A stretch of DNA of 64,000 nt, taken from NCBI RefSeq assembly GCF_900129465.1, contig NZ_FSRA01000002.1, forward strand, positions 2,790,001-2,854,000. Reading direction: 5' to 3'. The notes beneath the pieces were generated by a model. It made no database searches and was not told where the DNA came from. It saw only the letters and a list, made by a program, of their open reading frames with translations. The stretch comes from Chitinophaga niabensis. GTDB taxonomy: Bacteria; Bacteroidota; Bacteroidia; Chitinophagales; Chitinophagaceae. Of the stretch, positions 41,800 to 50,338 are shown piece after piece. How positions within the stretch are numbered: position 1 is the first letter of the stretch; each line of letters starts with the position of its first letter. Position numbers and translations under genes: made by a program.

Positions 41800-42591
41800 T
41801 TATAAATTTCCTGATTCCCAGTTTGTCCAATGGTTATTTGGTTCTTTAGTAGGCTTCCAGTTTACTATTTCTCCTGTCACCAGAATATTGGCAATAAGTT
41901 TATACATTTCTTGTGAAGATGGAGGAACCGACTCATCATATGCACTAATAAAATGAAAATCATTTATGATCATTAGTTTAGGCAGTTCCTGTGGGATATG
42001 TTGATAGATCTCTTCTTCCCTGGCAGCAATAGCAGATGGGTCAGTTTCATGGAGATATCTCACGAAGTCCCCGAAGCCAATAAGCTTTTTGGGATTATCA
42101 TAGTCCCGTACATTAATTCCTGTTTTTTCATAATTTTTGTAATCGCTATCAAATGGAATAAGCCTATCGCGAACTTTAATTTCTTTTATATCCTGCCCTA
42201 TCAATTCAAATGTCTCCATTTCTTCGCCGACTTTATTTTCGATCCTTTCGAATTCTTCCGGATCAATAAGCACTATTCTGCTTGTATTGGATATGTAATT
42301 CCTTTCAGGGTACTTATTAACCGGATAGTCGATACAATTACCAATATAAGTCAGTTCTATTTCAGCAGCAGTTGCACGGTTTTGATAGCCGCTTTTTTCA
42401 AACACGATTGCCCATCTTGCGGTATCTCCATAGAGATGAATGCGACTACCTGCCGTTTCGCAGTAACCATGCTCCAGGTCAAGGAAAAAATTGTACTTAA
42501 TATCCTCTGGTTGTGTTGCAGGATAATATGCACTTGGTTCCCCTTTGAATGTTAAGTCTAATTGGCTTAATATCTCCGCTTCTGTAAACAT
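41800..42591 (-). CDS. DUF7003 family protein
   Basis: 263 residues. The start MFTEAEILSQLDLTFKG and the core DIKYNFFLDLEHGYCETAGS, IHLYGDTARWAIVFEKSGYQ and AEIELTYIGNCIDYP are the DUF7003 family pattern as I know it. No signal or membrane helix. The C-terminal half includes LIGFGDFVRYLHETDP and ELPKLMIINDFHF. Family members occur in variable loci, often near toxin genes; no activity is known. Confidence 0.75.
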   Translation of the reverse strand: MFTEAEILSQLDLTFKGEPSAYYPATQPEDIKYNFFLDLEHGYCETAGSRIHLYGDTARWAIVFEKSGYQNRATAAEIELTYIGNCIDYPVNKYPERNYISNTSRIVLIDPEEFERIENKVGEEMETFELIGQDIKEIKVRDRLIPFDSDYKNYEKTGINVRDYDNPKKLIGFGDFVRYLHETDPSAIAAREEEIYQHIPQELPKLMIINDFHFISAYDESVPPSSQEMYKLIANILVTGEIVNWKPTKEPNNHWTNWESGNL

Positions 42592-42725
42592 TTGGCTAAT
42601 ATAGGGGAATATTCATTTCAGCGGTACCGGAATTGCTGTAAGGCTTCGCAATTTTGGCCGGATACCCCCACCACAATGTCCATTTATACCCTCTTTAAAT
42701 AGTATGCAGTCGATAACTTTGTCAA

Positions 42726-43919
42726 ATGAAAATGAAACCCGGAGAGTTCATTGCCTTATCTGCCTGCACAATGATGCTCACAGCTTTAGGGATTGACATC
42801 ATGCTTCCTGTATTAGGCGCACTACGAAAGCATTTTGGTCTTGAACCTGCATCTACTGCTGCTGCCCAGGTGATTGGCTTCTTTTTTATGGGGCAGGTGG
42901 CGCAGATCATATTTGGTGTGCTTTCAGACCGCTTTGGGCGTTTGCCGATCCTGCGTATAGGTTTCCCCTTATACATCATCGGGGGGCTCGCTGCGGCTTT
43001 TGCACCGAGTCTGCAGCTCATGTGTGCAGCGCGCTTTTTTGCTGGCATGGGAGCATCCGCTGTATTTATGACCACTATTGCAGGTGTTCGTGATCGCTTC
43101 GTTGGAGATGAGATGGCACGCATCATGTCGCTGATCTTTACTATTTTCCTTTTTACGCCTGTAGTGGCGCCTTTTTTAGGGATGGCCATTCTGAATATTT
43201 CATCCTGGAAAATGGTATTCCTCACACCTCCCATTTTTGCAGTTATTATCTTTCTCTGGTCACTCAGGCTGGAGGAATCCCTTCTTCCCGGGCAACGCGT
43301 CGCACTCAACTGGAAGAGCATCCGCAAATCTATCCGGACAGTTATCAGTAATCCCGTTTTTCTGAGGTATGCCGGCGTTAGTACATTACTTTTCATGGCA
43401 TTAAGCGCCTATGTTTCCAGCTCTGAACACATTGTGGGAGAGATCTACGGTAAGCCGGAATTATTTGCCTGGATCTTTGGAAGCATGGGATTGGTAATGG
43501 CGCTTTTCACCCTGCTCAATTCCCGCCTTTCATCCAGGTATGGGGCAAGGCGTACGATAAAATGGCTGGTTGTACTATATACTATCATAGCAGGTATACT
43601 GCTGCTTTTGACCTCTGCTTTGGGGGATCCGCCAACAATGCCGGTTTTCTTTATTGCCATTACGCTTTTGATGGCCCTCAATTTAGCCATAGAACCTAAT
43701 AGCAGTGCTTTAGGCTTAGAGCCACTGGGAGAAATGGCTGGTATGGCTTCATCTGTCTACGGAACTGCTTTCTTTTTCATTGGTGCTTCCCTGGGATCGG
43801 TGATCAGTTATTTAATGGTGAAAGAGGTTTTTCCACTAGTACTCAGTTATTTTATAATTGGGCTTATTGCAGTGATCCTGGTATTTAGTGATCGCAGGCC
43901 ATTCAGCAAAGAAATTTAG
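42726..43919 (+). CDS. MFS transporter, Bcr/CflA-type drug exporter
   Basis: 397 residues with about 12 hydrophobic segments. The family motif is seen in ALGIDIMLPVLGALRKHFGL, FGVLSDRFGRLPILR (the MFS motif A between TM2 and TM3) and RFFAGMGASAVFMT. This DHA1-like group exports drugs or small metabolites across the inner membrane. The start MKMKPGEFIALSA is preferred. It stands alone, downstream of the divergent DUF7003 gene, and the propeller gene begins twelve bases after its stop. Confidence 0.9.
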   Translation: MKMKPGEFIALSACTMMLTALGIDIMLPVLGALRKHFGLEPASTAAAQVIGFFFMGQVAQIIFGVLSDRFGRLPILRIGFPLYIIGGLAAAFAPSLQLMCAARFFAGMGASAVFMTTIAGVRDRFVGDEMARIMSLIFTIFLFTPVVAPFLGMAILNISSWKMVFLTPPIFAVIIFLWSLRLEESLLPGQRVALNWKSIRKSIRTVISNPVFLRYAGVSTLLFMALSAYVSSSEHIVGEIYGKPELFAWIFGSMGLVMALFTLLNSRLSSRYGARRTIKWLVVLYTIIAGILLLLTSALGDPPTMPVFFIAITLLMALNLAIEPNSSALGLEPLGEMAGMASSVYGTAFFFIGASLGSVISYLMVKEVFPLVLSYFIIGLIAVILVFSDRRPFSKEI

Positions 43920-43931
43920 TTAAATTTAAAG

Positions 43932-44993
43932 ATGAACCTGCAAAAGCAAATCCTGCTCCTTCTGCTATTGGTCATCCCTTTTCCCGGATGTAAGGGACAG
44001 CCCAAAATTATCGGGATGTCTGGCAATGTTATTTGTGAGCTGCAGGATAAAGCAGGCAACATTTGGTTCAGCACAGGGCAGGGAGCCTATCGGTACGATG
44101 GCCGGTCCTTTACCAATTTTACAACCAAAGATGGACTGGGCAGTAATAATGTAAATGAAATTATTCAGGACAAAGCTGGGAATATTCTATTCGCCACTAA
44201 CAGCGGTGTTTTTAAGTACAATGGCAAATCCATTACTGCTCTTACAGCGAACGATGATGTAAGCAAAAAAACTGTTTCAAGCCTTTTAGAAGACAAGGAA
44301 GGAAACCTTTGGTTAGGAACAATGCAAAGCGGCGTTTACCGATACGATGGTAAGACCTTTGCTAACTTTCTGAATAAAGATGATCACGCATTTAACCTTG
44401 ATGCGCATCACCAGGCCATTATAGATATTTTACAGGATAAAAAGGGAAACATATGGTTTTGTACCTGGAACCGCGGCGGTGTGTGGAAATATGATGGGAA
44501 AGTTTTCACTAATTATCTGCCATCTGCCGGTTATTATTTGCAGGAAGAACAACCTGCCAATAATGTAAAATTCTTTCTGAAGAAAGATCCCAATTCCCAA
44601 TCGCAGGATAGCATCACCGATGATATGATCTTTTCTATCTCAGAAGATAAGACCGGTAACCTTTGGTTGGCCACCAGGAGGCACGGCGCCTGCCGTTATG
44701 ATGGGCAGAGCTTTATAAGCTTTACGAAAAATAAGGGCCTTGTTGATAAAGGGATGTATGCTATTTTAGAAGATAAAAAAGGAAATCTTTGGTTCACCAC
44801 AGAGAAAGATGGGGTGTGGCGGTTCGATGGCAAGTCCTTTAAAAATTTCACCACACAGGATGGCTTGACCAACAATTCAGTGTTTAGCATTTTAGAAGAC
44901 AGGAACGGCAATCTTTGGTTTGGGACAAGGGGTTTTGGTCTGAGCCGTTACGATGGGAAGAATTTCACCGTTTTTTCTGAATCACATAATTAA
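43932..44993 (+). CDS. Seven-bladed beta-propeller lipoprotein (Reg_prop repeats)
   Basis: 353 residues. The signal ends PFPGCK (lipobox Cys20). Seven repeats of the form EDKKGNLWFGT..GVxRYDGKSFTNFT are visible, with near-identical GNLWF blocks at the end of each. These are the two-component regulator propeller repeats, normally the sensor part of hybrid histidine kinases in Bacteroidota. Here nothing follows the propeller: no helix, kinase or DNA-binding domain. So it is a free-standing periplasmic propeller, perhaps a ligand-binding protein. It follows the MFS gene by twelve bases. Confidence 0.9.
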   Translation: MNLQKQILLLLLLVIPFPGCKGQPKIIGMSGNVICELQDKAGNIWFSTGQGAYRYDGRSFTNFTTKDGLGSNNVNEIIQDKAGNILFATNSGVFKYNGKSITALTANDDVSKKTVSSLLEDKEGNLWLGTMQSGVYRYDGKTFANFLNKDDHAFNLDAHHQAIIDILQDKKGNIWFCTWNRGGVWKYDGKVFTNYLPSAGYYLQEEQPANNVKFFLKKDPNSQSQDSITDDMIFSISEDKTGNLWLATRRHGACRYDGQSFISFTKNKGLVDKGMYAILEDKKGNLWFTTEKDGVWRFDGKSFKNFTTQDGLTNNSVFSILEDRNGNLWFGTRGFGLSRYDGKNFTVFSESHN

Positions 44994-45000
44994 TTAAGTT

Positions 45001-45618
45001 ATGAGTAAGATCAAGATCACGACATTCTCCATTTCGCTGGATGGGTTTGGAGCAGGACCACTTCAAAGCTTAAAAGATCCACTCGGCATAAGAGGGGAAG
45101 AGCTTCACGCATGGATGTTTGAAAAAGCAAACAGTGATGGCACCGGCGTGGACAACGATATTGCCAGGAAGTCCATGGAAAATGTAGGCGCCTGGATTAT
45201 AGGGCGTAATATGTTCGGTCCGGTCCGCGGAGCCTGGCCGGATGATGAATGGAAAGGCTGGTGGGGTGAACAACCACCTTTTCATGTTCCTGTATTTGTT
45301 TTAACCCATCATGCAAGGGAATCTTTCAAAATGGAAGGGGGAACAACGTTTCACTTTGTCACCGGCGGTATCGAAGCTGCACTTGAGGAAGCTAAAAAGG
45401 TAGCGGATGGAAAAGATATCCGCATCGGGGGAGGTGTTTCAACAGTTCACCAATTCTTACGGGCAGGCTATGTTGATGAAATTCAATTGACGTTCTCACC
45501 CATTTTTCTTGGTTCAGGAGAAAACCTGTTTTCCGGGATTGATCTGCCTGCCCTTGGTTTTAATAAGATCGAGAAGATAAATGGAGAAAATGCAACGCAT
45601 ATTATTTTGAAAAAATAA
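45001..45618 (+). CDS. RibD C-terminal/dihydrofolate reductase-like oxidoreductase
   Basis: 205 residues of the dihydrofolate-reductase-like fold (RibD_C group). The N-terminus KITTFSISLDGFGAG, GAWIIGRNMFG, PVFVLTHHAR, GGIEAALEEAKKVADGKDI and IRIGGGVSTVHQFLRAG-like motifs are clear. Such proteins reduce unknown substrates with NADPH. It lies seven bases after the propeller gene but encodes a cytoplasmic enzyme, so an operon link is by spacing only. Confidence 0.85.
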   Translation: MSKIKITTFSISLDGFGAGPLQSLKDPLGIRGEELHAWMFEKANSDGTGVDNDIARKSMENVGAWIIGRNMFGPVRGAWPDDEWKGWWGEQPPFHVPVFVLTHHARESFKMEGGTTFHFVTGGIEAALEEAKKVADGKDIRIGGGVSTVHQFLRAGYVDEIQLTFSPIFLGSGENLFSGIDLPALGFNKIEKINGENATHIILKK

Positions 45619-45632
45619 TAGCATTTGAGCAG

Positions 45633-46193
45633 TTACTTCTTATATTTCCAACACCCCTGCACATGATCATTCACCATCCCTGTTGCCTGCATATAGGCAT
45701 AACAGATCGTTGAGCCCACAAACTTAAACCCCCGCTTCAACAGATCCTTACTCATAGCATCAGACTCCGCAGTCTTAGCAGGTACATTGCTCAGGCTCGC
45801 AAACCTGTTCAAAATAGGTTTATGTCCCACAAACTGCCAGATGTATTTATCAAAGCTGCCGAATTCCTTCTGCACAGCAAGGAAGGCTTTAGCATTGCCA
45901 ATGGTGGCATGGATCTTCAGCTTATTGCGAATGATCCCCGGGTTCTCTAATAAAGAAGAAATCTTCTTCTCTGTGTAACGGGCTATCTTATTAGCATCCC
46001 ATTGATCAAAGGCAGCACGGTAGTTCTCCCTTTTAGTGAGTACCGTATACCAGCTTAGCCCTGCCTGCGCACCTTCGAGATTGAGCATCTCGAATAAATG
46101 TGTATCATCGTGATTGGGTACGCCCCATTCATTGTCGTGATAGTCCTTATATAGCTGATCTTTCAGGCTCCAGCCGCAACGGTTCTTTTCCAT
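45633..46193 (-). CDS. tag: DNA-3-methyladenine glycosylase I
   Basis: 186 residues from the ATG at 46193, which overlaps the DUF4954 stop as TGATG; a start four codons upstream is less likely. It removes 3-methyladenine from alkylated DNA. Family features are KNRCGWSLKDQLYKDYHDNE near the N-terminus, WGVPNHDDTHLFEMLNLEG, GAQAGLSWYTVLTKRENYR, FVGSTICYAYMQATGMVNDH and the terminal zinc-site Cys in VQGCW. Typical zinc ligands (Cys, His, His, Cys) are present. Confidence 0.95.
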   Translation of the reverse strand: MEKNRCGWSLKDQLYKDYHDNEWGVPNHDDTHLFEMLNLEGAQAGLSWYTVLTKRENYRAAFDQWDANKIARYTEKKISSLLENPGIIRNKLKIHATIGNAKAFLAVQKEFGSFDKYIWQFVGHKPILNRFASLSNVPAKTAESDAMSKDLLKRGFKFVGSTICYAYMQATGMVNDHVQGCWKYKK

Positions 46194-48385
46194 CAGAGTT
46201 CCCATTTTTTGATCAGGTCCTTCACTTGTTTCTTATAGGCTTTCAGGTCCGTGATCGTTTGTTGAATAAAACTGTTCTCATCCAGTTTGCCTACTACTGC
46301 TTCCATTTCTTCCTGGTTCTCGTAGGTCATCTGGCGGAAAGGATTTACATAATCTTTTTCCCGGCTGCGATAGATACCTTCCGTTAAAGCACCAAGCGTA
46401 TGCACGGATTGCTCCAGGCATTTTCTGAGCTGGGAGGTAGTGAATTCTTTGGGTGTGAGCTGTAACAGCTCTAACAGGCTGGCCAGCGCATGTTGTAATT
46501 TATCCTGTTCATATCGCTCGCCTAACTGCCGGTAAGTATCATGCAACTGCTGCCAGCTGTTGATCTTTCCTTTCCTGATCCGCATTTTGATATCATCCAT
46601 ATCCTCTGCTTTGATCAGCTGCCCGCCGGCATTATGCCATGCTGTGCGTTTGCTGTTCCTGCAAAGGGCCGATAAAGCATTAAAAGATGGAACCACTACG
46701 ATATTTTTCAGCAGGTTACGCATAGCGTACAACACAATCAGTTCGCGGAAAAGAGGATAAGAGCGATGTACTTTCAGCAGCTGCACTTTGCGGGCGGAGT
46801 TTTCGATACCGTCTGCATAGATTGTCATCCGTTTAACGGATTCATTTTCTTTCAGCAGCAACTGCCGGCCATCCTGCCGCAGGGTTTTCTCGCTTACTTT
46901 TTTATTACCATGGTGTGCCTTTCCTACAGCCAGTTCCAGCAGTTCCAGCGTAGTGAATAACTCTTCCACGGAATCCGGTGCCAGGTAATCAAATTCCAGC
47001 ACCTGTGTTTTATCAGTGCGTTTATCTCTGTCTATATACTTCCAGGAGTTGCGGGCCAATGCGTACATATTGTGCATGAGCCAATATCCTGGCATTACTT
47101 TCAGGCTGTTCTCATGTTCATCATTCACAACAAGGCTGAAAGGATAGGGTACCTGTAATTCATGCAGGTAATTGCCTTTGGAGATCAGGGTGAAGCTGGC
47201 AAATTTGGAATTATGTTTCAGGGTTACGGAGAGACCTGGCCAGAAGCCCCTGCCTGCAATGATCTCACCATCTGCTCCACGGGAATTATGGTTGGAACCA
47301 ATGGTAGCACCTGCTGCCATATTACTCTGGCCCATGATCAATGCGGCGCAGAGGAAGGAGTTGTTATGGTGTTGCTCATGTGCCGGGAAGATCAGTGAAT
47401 TCAATACTTCACAGCAGGAGATAGTAGCGTTGTTGCCCAGGTAAGAGTTGATCAGCCGCGCACCATATTTTAACTGCGAATGCGAGGCCATGATAAAACG
47501 AACGGCTTTTACACCATAGAAAGCGCGGCAGCCCAGCCCTATGATCCCGTTCACCATCTCACAGCCTTCTCCTATCTGGGTAGGGGCACCGGCTTCACTG
47601 TTGATGGTGAGGTTCTTTAATTTATTGGCACCTTTCAGGTAAGCGTCCGTACCGATGGTTACATCTTTAATGATCTTACAGTTCTTGATCACGGTACGGT
47701 CTCCTACCATGCCGTAGTACCCTCTTTTCTTGTCGAACTCTTTTTCAGTGAAGGCTTTGAACTGCTCTTGCAGAACGGCATCGTGCCGGTTGCGTGTCCA
47801 GAGCCAGGCATCTCCCGGCAGCATGCCGTCGAAAGGCATTACACTTCTGCCGCCGTTCTCATTACAAAGCTCCAACCAGATGCGTACGCTTTCCGGCTCC
47901 CCTTCTTTTACAATACCATTTCCGAATTTGGCATGGTCTGTAGTGGCCATTTCGTTTACATTGGCAATGATCACTTCGTTGCCGATGATGTAATGGGAAA
48001 GGAAGTTCACATTTTGCACTACCACGTTGTCCCCGAAATCGCAGGAGGCAATGGTGCTGTTATAAAGCCCTACCGGCAGGCGGAGGTTATGGAATTCCAG
48101 GAAGTAGGGTTCCAGTTTGCCGATGCGCACCATGCCATAAAAGTGGCAGTGCTGCACCAGGTTGGGGTCAAAGTCGTTATCTACAAATATATTGTTCCAG
48201 TCGTCCGAGGTATTGTCGTTCCGAACCAATGTTTCAATTTCCCTTGCATTCAGTTTGCGGTGTACGGTTTCCTTGCCGCGTTGTTTATCCCGGAGGTAGT
48301 ATTCATTCTTTCCTTCCGGCAGATAAGGGCCGTCAATGAACTGATACCCCAGCTGGTGGAGTGGTTTCTTTTCTATATGGTTCAT
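46193..48385 (-). CDS. DUF4954 family protein with left-handed beta-helix
   Basis: 730 residues. The first half has hexapeptide-like turns (IGEGCEMVNGIIGLGCRAFY, GATIGSNHNSRGADGEII) of a left-handed beta-helix, as in acyl- or nucleotidyl-transferases. Seen too are SHSQLKYGARLINSYLGNNA and FPAHEQHHNNSFLCAA. The C-terminal region is helical (LKAYKKQVKDLIKKWEL). DUF4954 is widespread in Bacteroidota; its substrate is unknown, though a sugar-nucleotide or acyl-transfer role is plausible. Eight bases from glmS and coupled to tag, which suggests one transcript. Confidence 0.9.
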   Translation of the reverse strand: MNHIEKKPLHQLGYQFIDGPYLPEGKNEYYLRDKQRGKETVHRKLNAREIETLVRNDNTSDDWNNIFVDNDFDPNLVQHCHFYGMVRIGKLEPYFLEFHNLRLPVGLYNSTIASCDFGDNVVVQNVNFLSHYIIGNEVIIANVNEMATTDHAKFGNGIVKEGEPESVRIWLELCNENGGRSVMPFDGMLPGDAWLWTRNRHDAVLQEQFKAFTEKEFDKKRGYYGMVGDRTVIKNCKIIKDVTIGTDAYLKGANKLKNLTINSEAGAPTQIGEGCEMVNGIIGLGCRAFYGVKAVRFIMASHSQLKYGARLINSYLGNNATISCCEVLNSLIFPAHEQHHNNSFLCAALIMGQSNMAAGATIGSNHNSRGADGEIIAGRGFWPGLSVTLKHNSKFASFTLISKGNYLHELQVPYPFSLVVNDEHENSLKVMPGYWLMHNMYALARNSWKYIDRDKRTDKTQVLEFDYLAPDSVEELFTTLELLELAVGKAHHGNKKVSEKTLRQDGRQLLLKENESVKRMTIYADGIENSARKVQLLKVHRSYPLFRELIVLYAMRNLLKNIVVVPSFNALSALCRNSKRTAWHNAGGQLIKAEDMDDIKMRIRKGKINSWQQLHDTYRQLGERYEQDKLQHALASLLELLQLTPKEFTTSQLRKCLEQSVHTLGALTEGIYRSREKDYVNPFRQMTYENQEEMEAVVGKLDENSFIQQTITDLKAYKKQVKDLIKKWEL

Positions 48386-48392
48386 AAGGATA

Positions 48393-50231
48393 TTATTCTA
48401 CAGTTACAGACTTGGCCAGGTTCCTTGGTTTGTCTACATCCAGGCCTTTTAATACACCAATGTGATAAGCCAGTAATTGGAGGGGGATCACGGAAATAAT
48501 AGGTGCTACCAGTTCATCTGCTTCCGGAACCACGATCACATCATCTGCCATACCGGAAATGATCTGATCGCCTTCCGTGATAACGGCGATCACTTTTCCT
48601 TTACGTGCTTTGATCTCTTGTATATTGGATACTACTTTGTCGTAGTAACGGTCTTTGGTAGCTACAAATACTACAGGCAGGTTCTCGTCCACCAGGGCAA
48701 TAGGCCCGTGTTTCATTTCGGCGGCAGGATAACCTTCTGCGTGGATATAAGATATTTCCTTCAGCTTGAGCGCGCCTTCCAGTGCAATGGGGAAGTTGTA
48801 TCCACGGCCCAGGTAAAGGAAGTCGCGTGCATCTTTGTATTTATTGGCGATAGCTTTGGTCTGATCATTCAGTTTGAGCGCAATGGCTACTTTATCCGGT
48901 ACGCCTTCCAGTTCATCCAGCAGGTGCTGGAAACGTTGTGCGGTGATGGTACCTTTTGCTTCTGCTATCTTAAGGCCTATAAGGCATAATACCGCAAGCT
49001 GTGCAGTGAACGCTTTTGTGCTGGCTACGCCTATTTCCGGCCCTGCATGCGTATATACGCCGCCGTTGGACAACCGGGCGATAGAAGAGCCAACCACGTT
49101 ACATACGCCCAGGATGATAGCACCTTTTTCTTTAGCGCTTTCCATGGCAACGAGGGTGTCTGCTGTTTCCCCGGATTGTGAAACGGCAATGATCACATCA
49201 CCTTTTCCTACAACAGGATTGCGGTAACGGAATTCAGAAGCGTATTCCACTTCCACGGGAATGCGGCATAATTCTTCTATCATGTATTCTGCTACCAGCC
49301 CTGCATGCCAGGAGGTACCACATGCTACAATAATAATGCGGTTGGCATCCTTCAGGAGGTCCATGTGTTCACGAAGTCCACCCAGTGTAAGCTGGCCCGC
49401 TTTTGCATCCAGGCGTCCGCGTAAACTGTCAAAGATGGTTTGTGGTTGTTCAAACACTTCTTTCAGCATGAAGTGGTCGTAACCGCCTTTCTCAATGGCG
49501 GCCAGTTCCATGTCCAGCTTCTGTATATAGGGTGTTTGTATTTCGTTGGAAATATTTTTGAGGATGAGTTCGTCTGCTTTAAGGATCGCTATTTCATAGT
49601 CGTTCACATACACAACTTCTTTTGTGTATTCAATGATGGGGGAAGCGTCTGATGCGAGGAAGTGTTCTCCTTTGCCAACGCCTATCACCAGCGGGCTGCC
49701 TTTCCGGGCTGCGATCAGGGTATCCGGATTATCTTCATCCACAATGAGGATCACATAAGCGCCCACTACTCTTTTCAGGGCTATCCTGAGGGCTTCTTCC
49801 GTGCTGCATTGATTGCTTTTTTTAATCTCCTGGATAAAGTGGATCAATACTTCCGTATCTGTATCGCTGGTGAACTGATGCCCTTTGTTCAGCAGTTCCT
49901 GTTTCAGCTGGGCATAGTTTTCTATGATCCCGTTATGCACCATGGCTAATTTACCATCGCCGGACATTTGAGGATGTGCATTCCTGTCACTTGGTTCTCC
50001 ATGCGTGGCCCAGCGGGTGTGGCCTATCGCGATATGGCTTTTGAGGTCTTTACCGGTAATATAATCTTCCAGTTCGGCTACTTTTCCTTTCTTCTTATAT
50101 ACTTTCAGACTTCCACCGTTCAATAAAGCAACGCCTGTACTATCGTATCCACGGTATTCAAGACGTTTCAGGCCTTTGATAACTACCGGATACGCTTCCC
50201 GGTGACCTATGTATGCAACAATTCCACACAT
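48393..50231 (-). CDS. glmS: Glutamine--fructose-6-phosphate aminotransferase (isomerising)
   Basis: 612 residues, normal length. The N-terminal nucleophile CGIVAYIGHREA (Cys2 after Met removal) starts the glutaminase domain, with RHTRWATHGEPSDRNAHPQ-like HTRWATHGEPSD and the DTEVLIHFIQ segment. Two SIS domains follow (IIIVACGTSWHAGLV, VAVSQSGETADT-type IIAVSQSGETADT). The C-terminus KPRNLAKSVTVE is conserved. It makes glucosamine-6-phosphate for peptidoglycan and LPS. There is no glmS ribozyme in the upstream region; it is downstream of the TraB terminator and drives DUF4954-tag. Confidence 0.97.
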   Translation of the reverse strand: MCGIVAYIGHREAYPVVIKGLKRLEYRGYDSTGVALLNGGSLKVYKKKGKVAELEDYITGKDLKSHIAIGHTRWATHGEPSDRNAHPQMSGDGKLAMVHNGIIENYAQLKQELLNKGHQFTSDTDTEVLIHFIQEIKKSNQCSTEEALRIALKRVVGAYVILIVDEDNPDTLIAARKGSPLVIGVGKGEHFLASDASPIIEYTKEVVYVNDYEIAILKADELILKNISNEIQTPYIQKLDMELAAIEKGGYDHFMLKEVFEQPQTIFDSLRGRLDAKAGQLTLGGLREHMDLLKDANRIIIVACGTSWHAGLVAEYMIEELCRIPVEVEYASEFRYRNPVVGKGDVIIAVSQSGETADTLVAMESAKEKGAIILGVCNVVGSSIARLSNGGVYTHAGPEIGVASTKAFTAQLAVLCLIGLKIAEAKGTITAQRFQHLLDELEGVPDKVAIALKLNDQTKAIANKYKDARDFLYLGRGYNFPIALEGALKLKEISYIHAEGYPAAEMKHGPIALVDENLPVVFVATKDRYYDKVVSNIQEIKARKGKVIAVITEGDQIISGMADDVIVVPEADELVAPIISVIPLQLLAYHIGVLKGLDVDKPRNLAKSVTVE

Positions 50232-50274
50232 AAAATTCAGTATGTTTTAATAAGGTTATCTATGCAATATGCAC

Positions 50275-50321
50275 AAAAAAAGCGGCCGGGCAAAGGTGTT
50301 TAAACATCTTTACCCGGCCGC
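50275..50321 (-). terminator. Intrinsic terminator of the TraB-like gene
   Basis: On the minus strand an 18-pair stem with loop TTAA, GCGGCCGGGTAAAGATGT against ACACCTTTGCCCGGCCGC, followed by T7. It lies 18 bases after the stop. Confidence 0.95.
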
Positions 50322-50338
50322 CGCCATAAAATAAAGGA

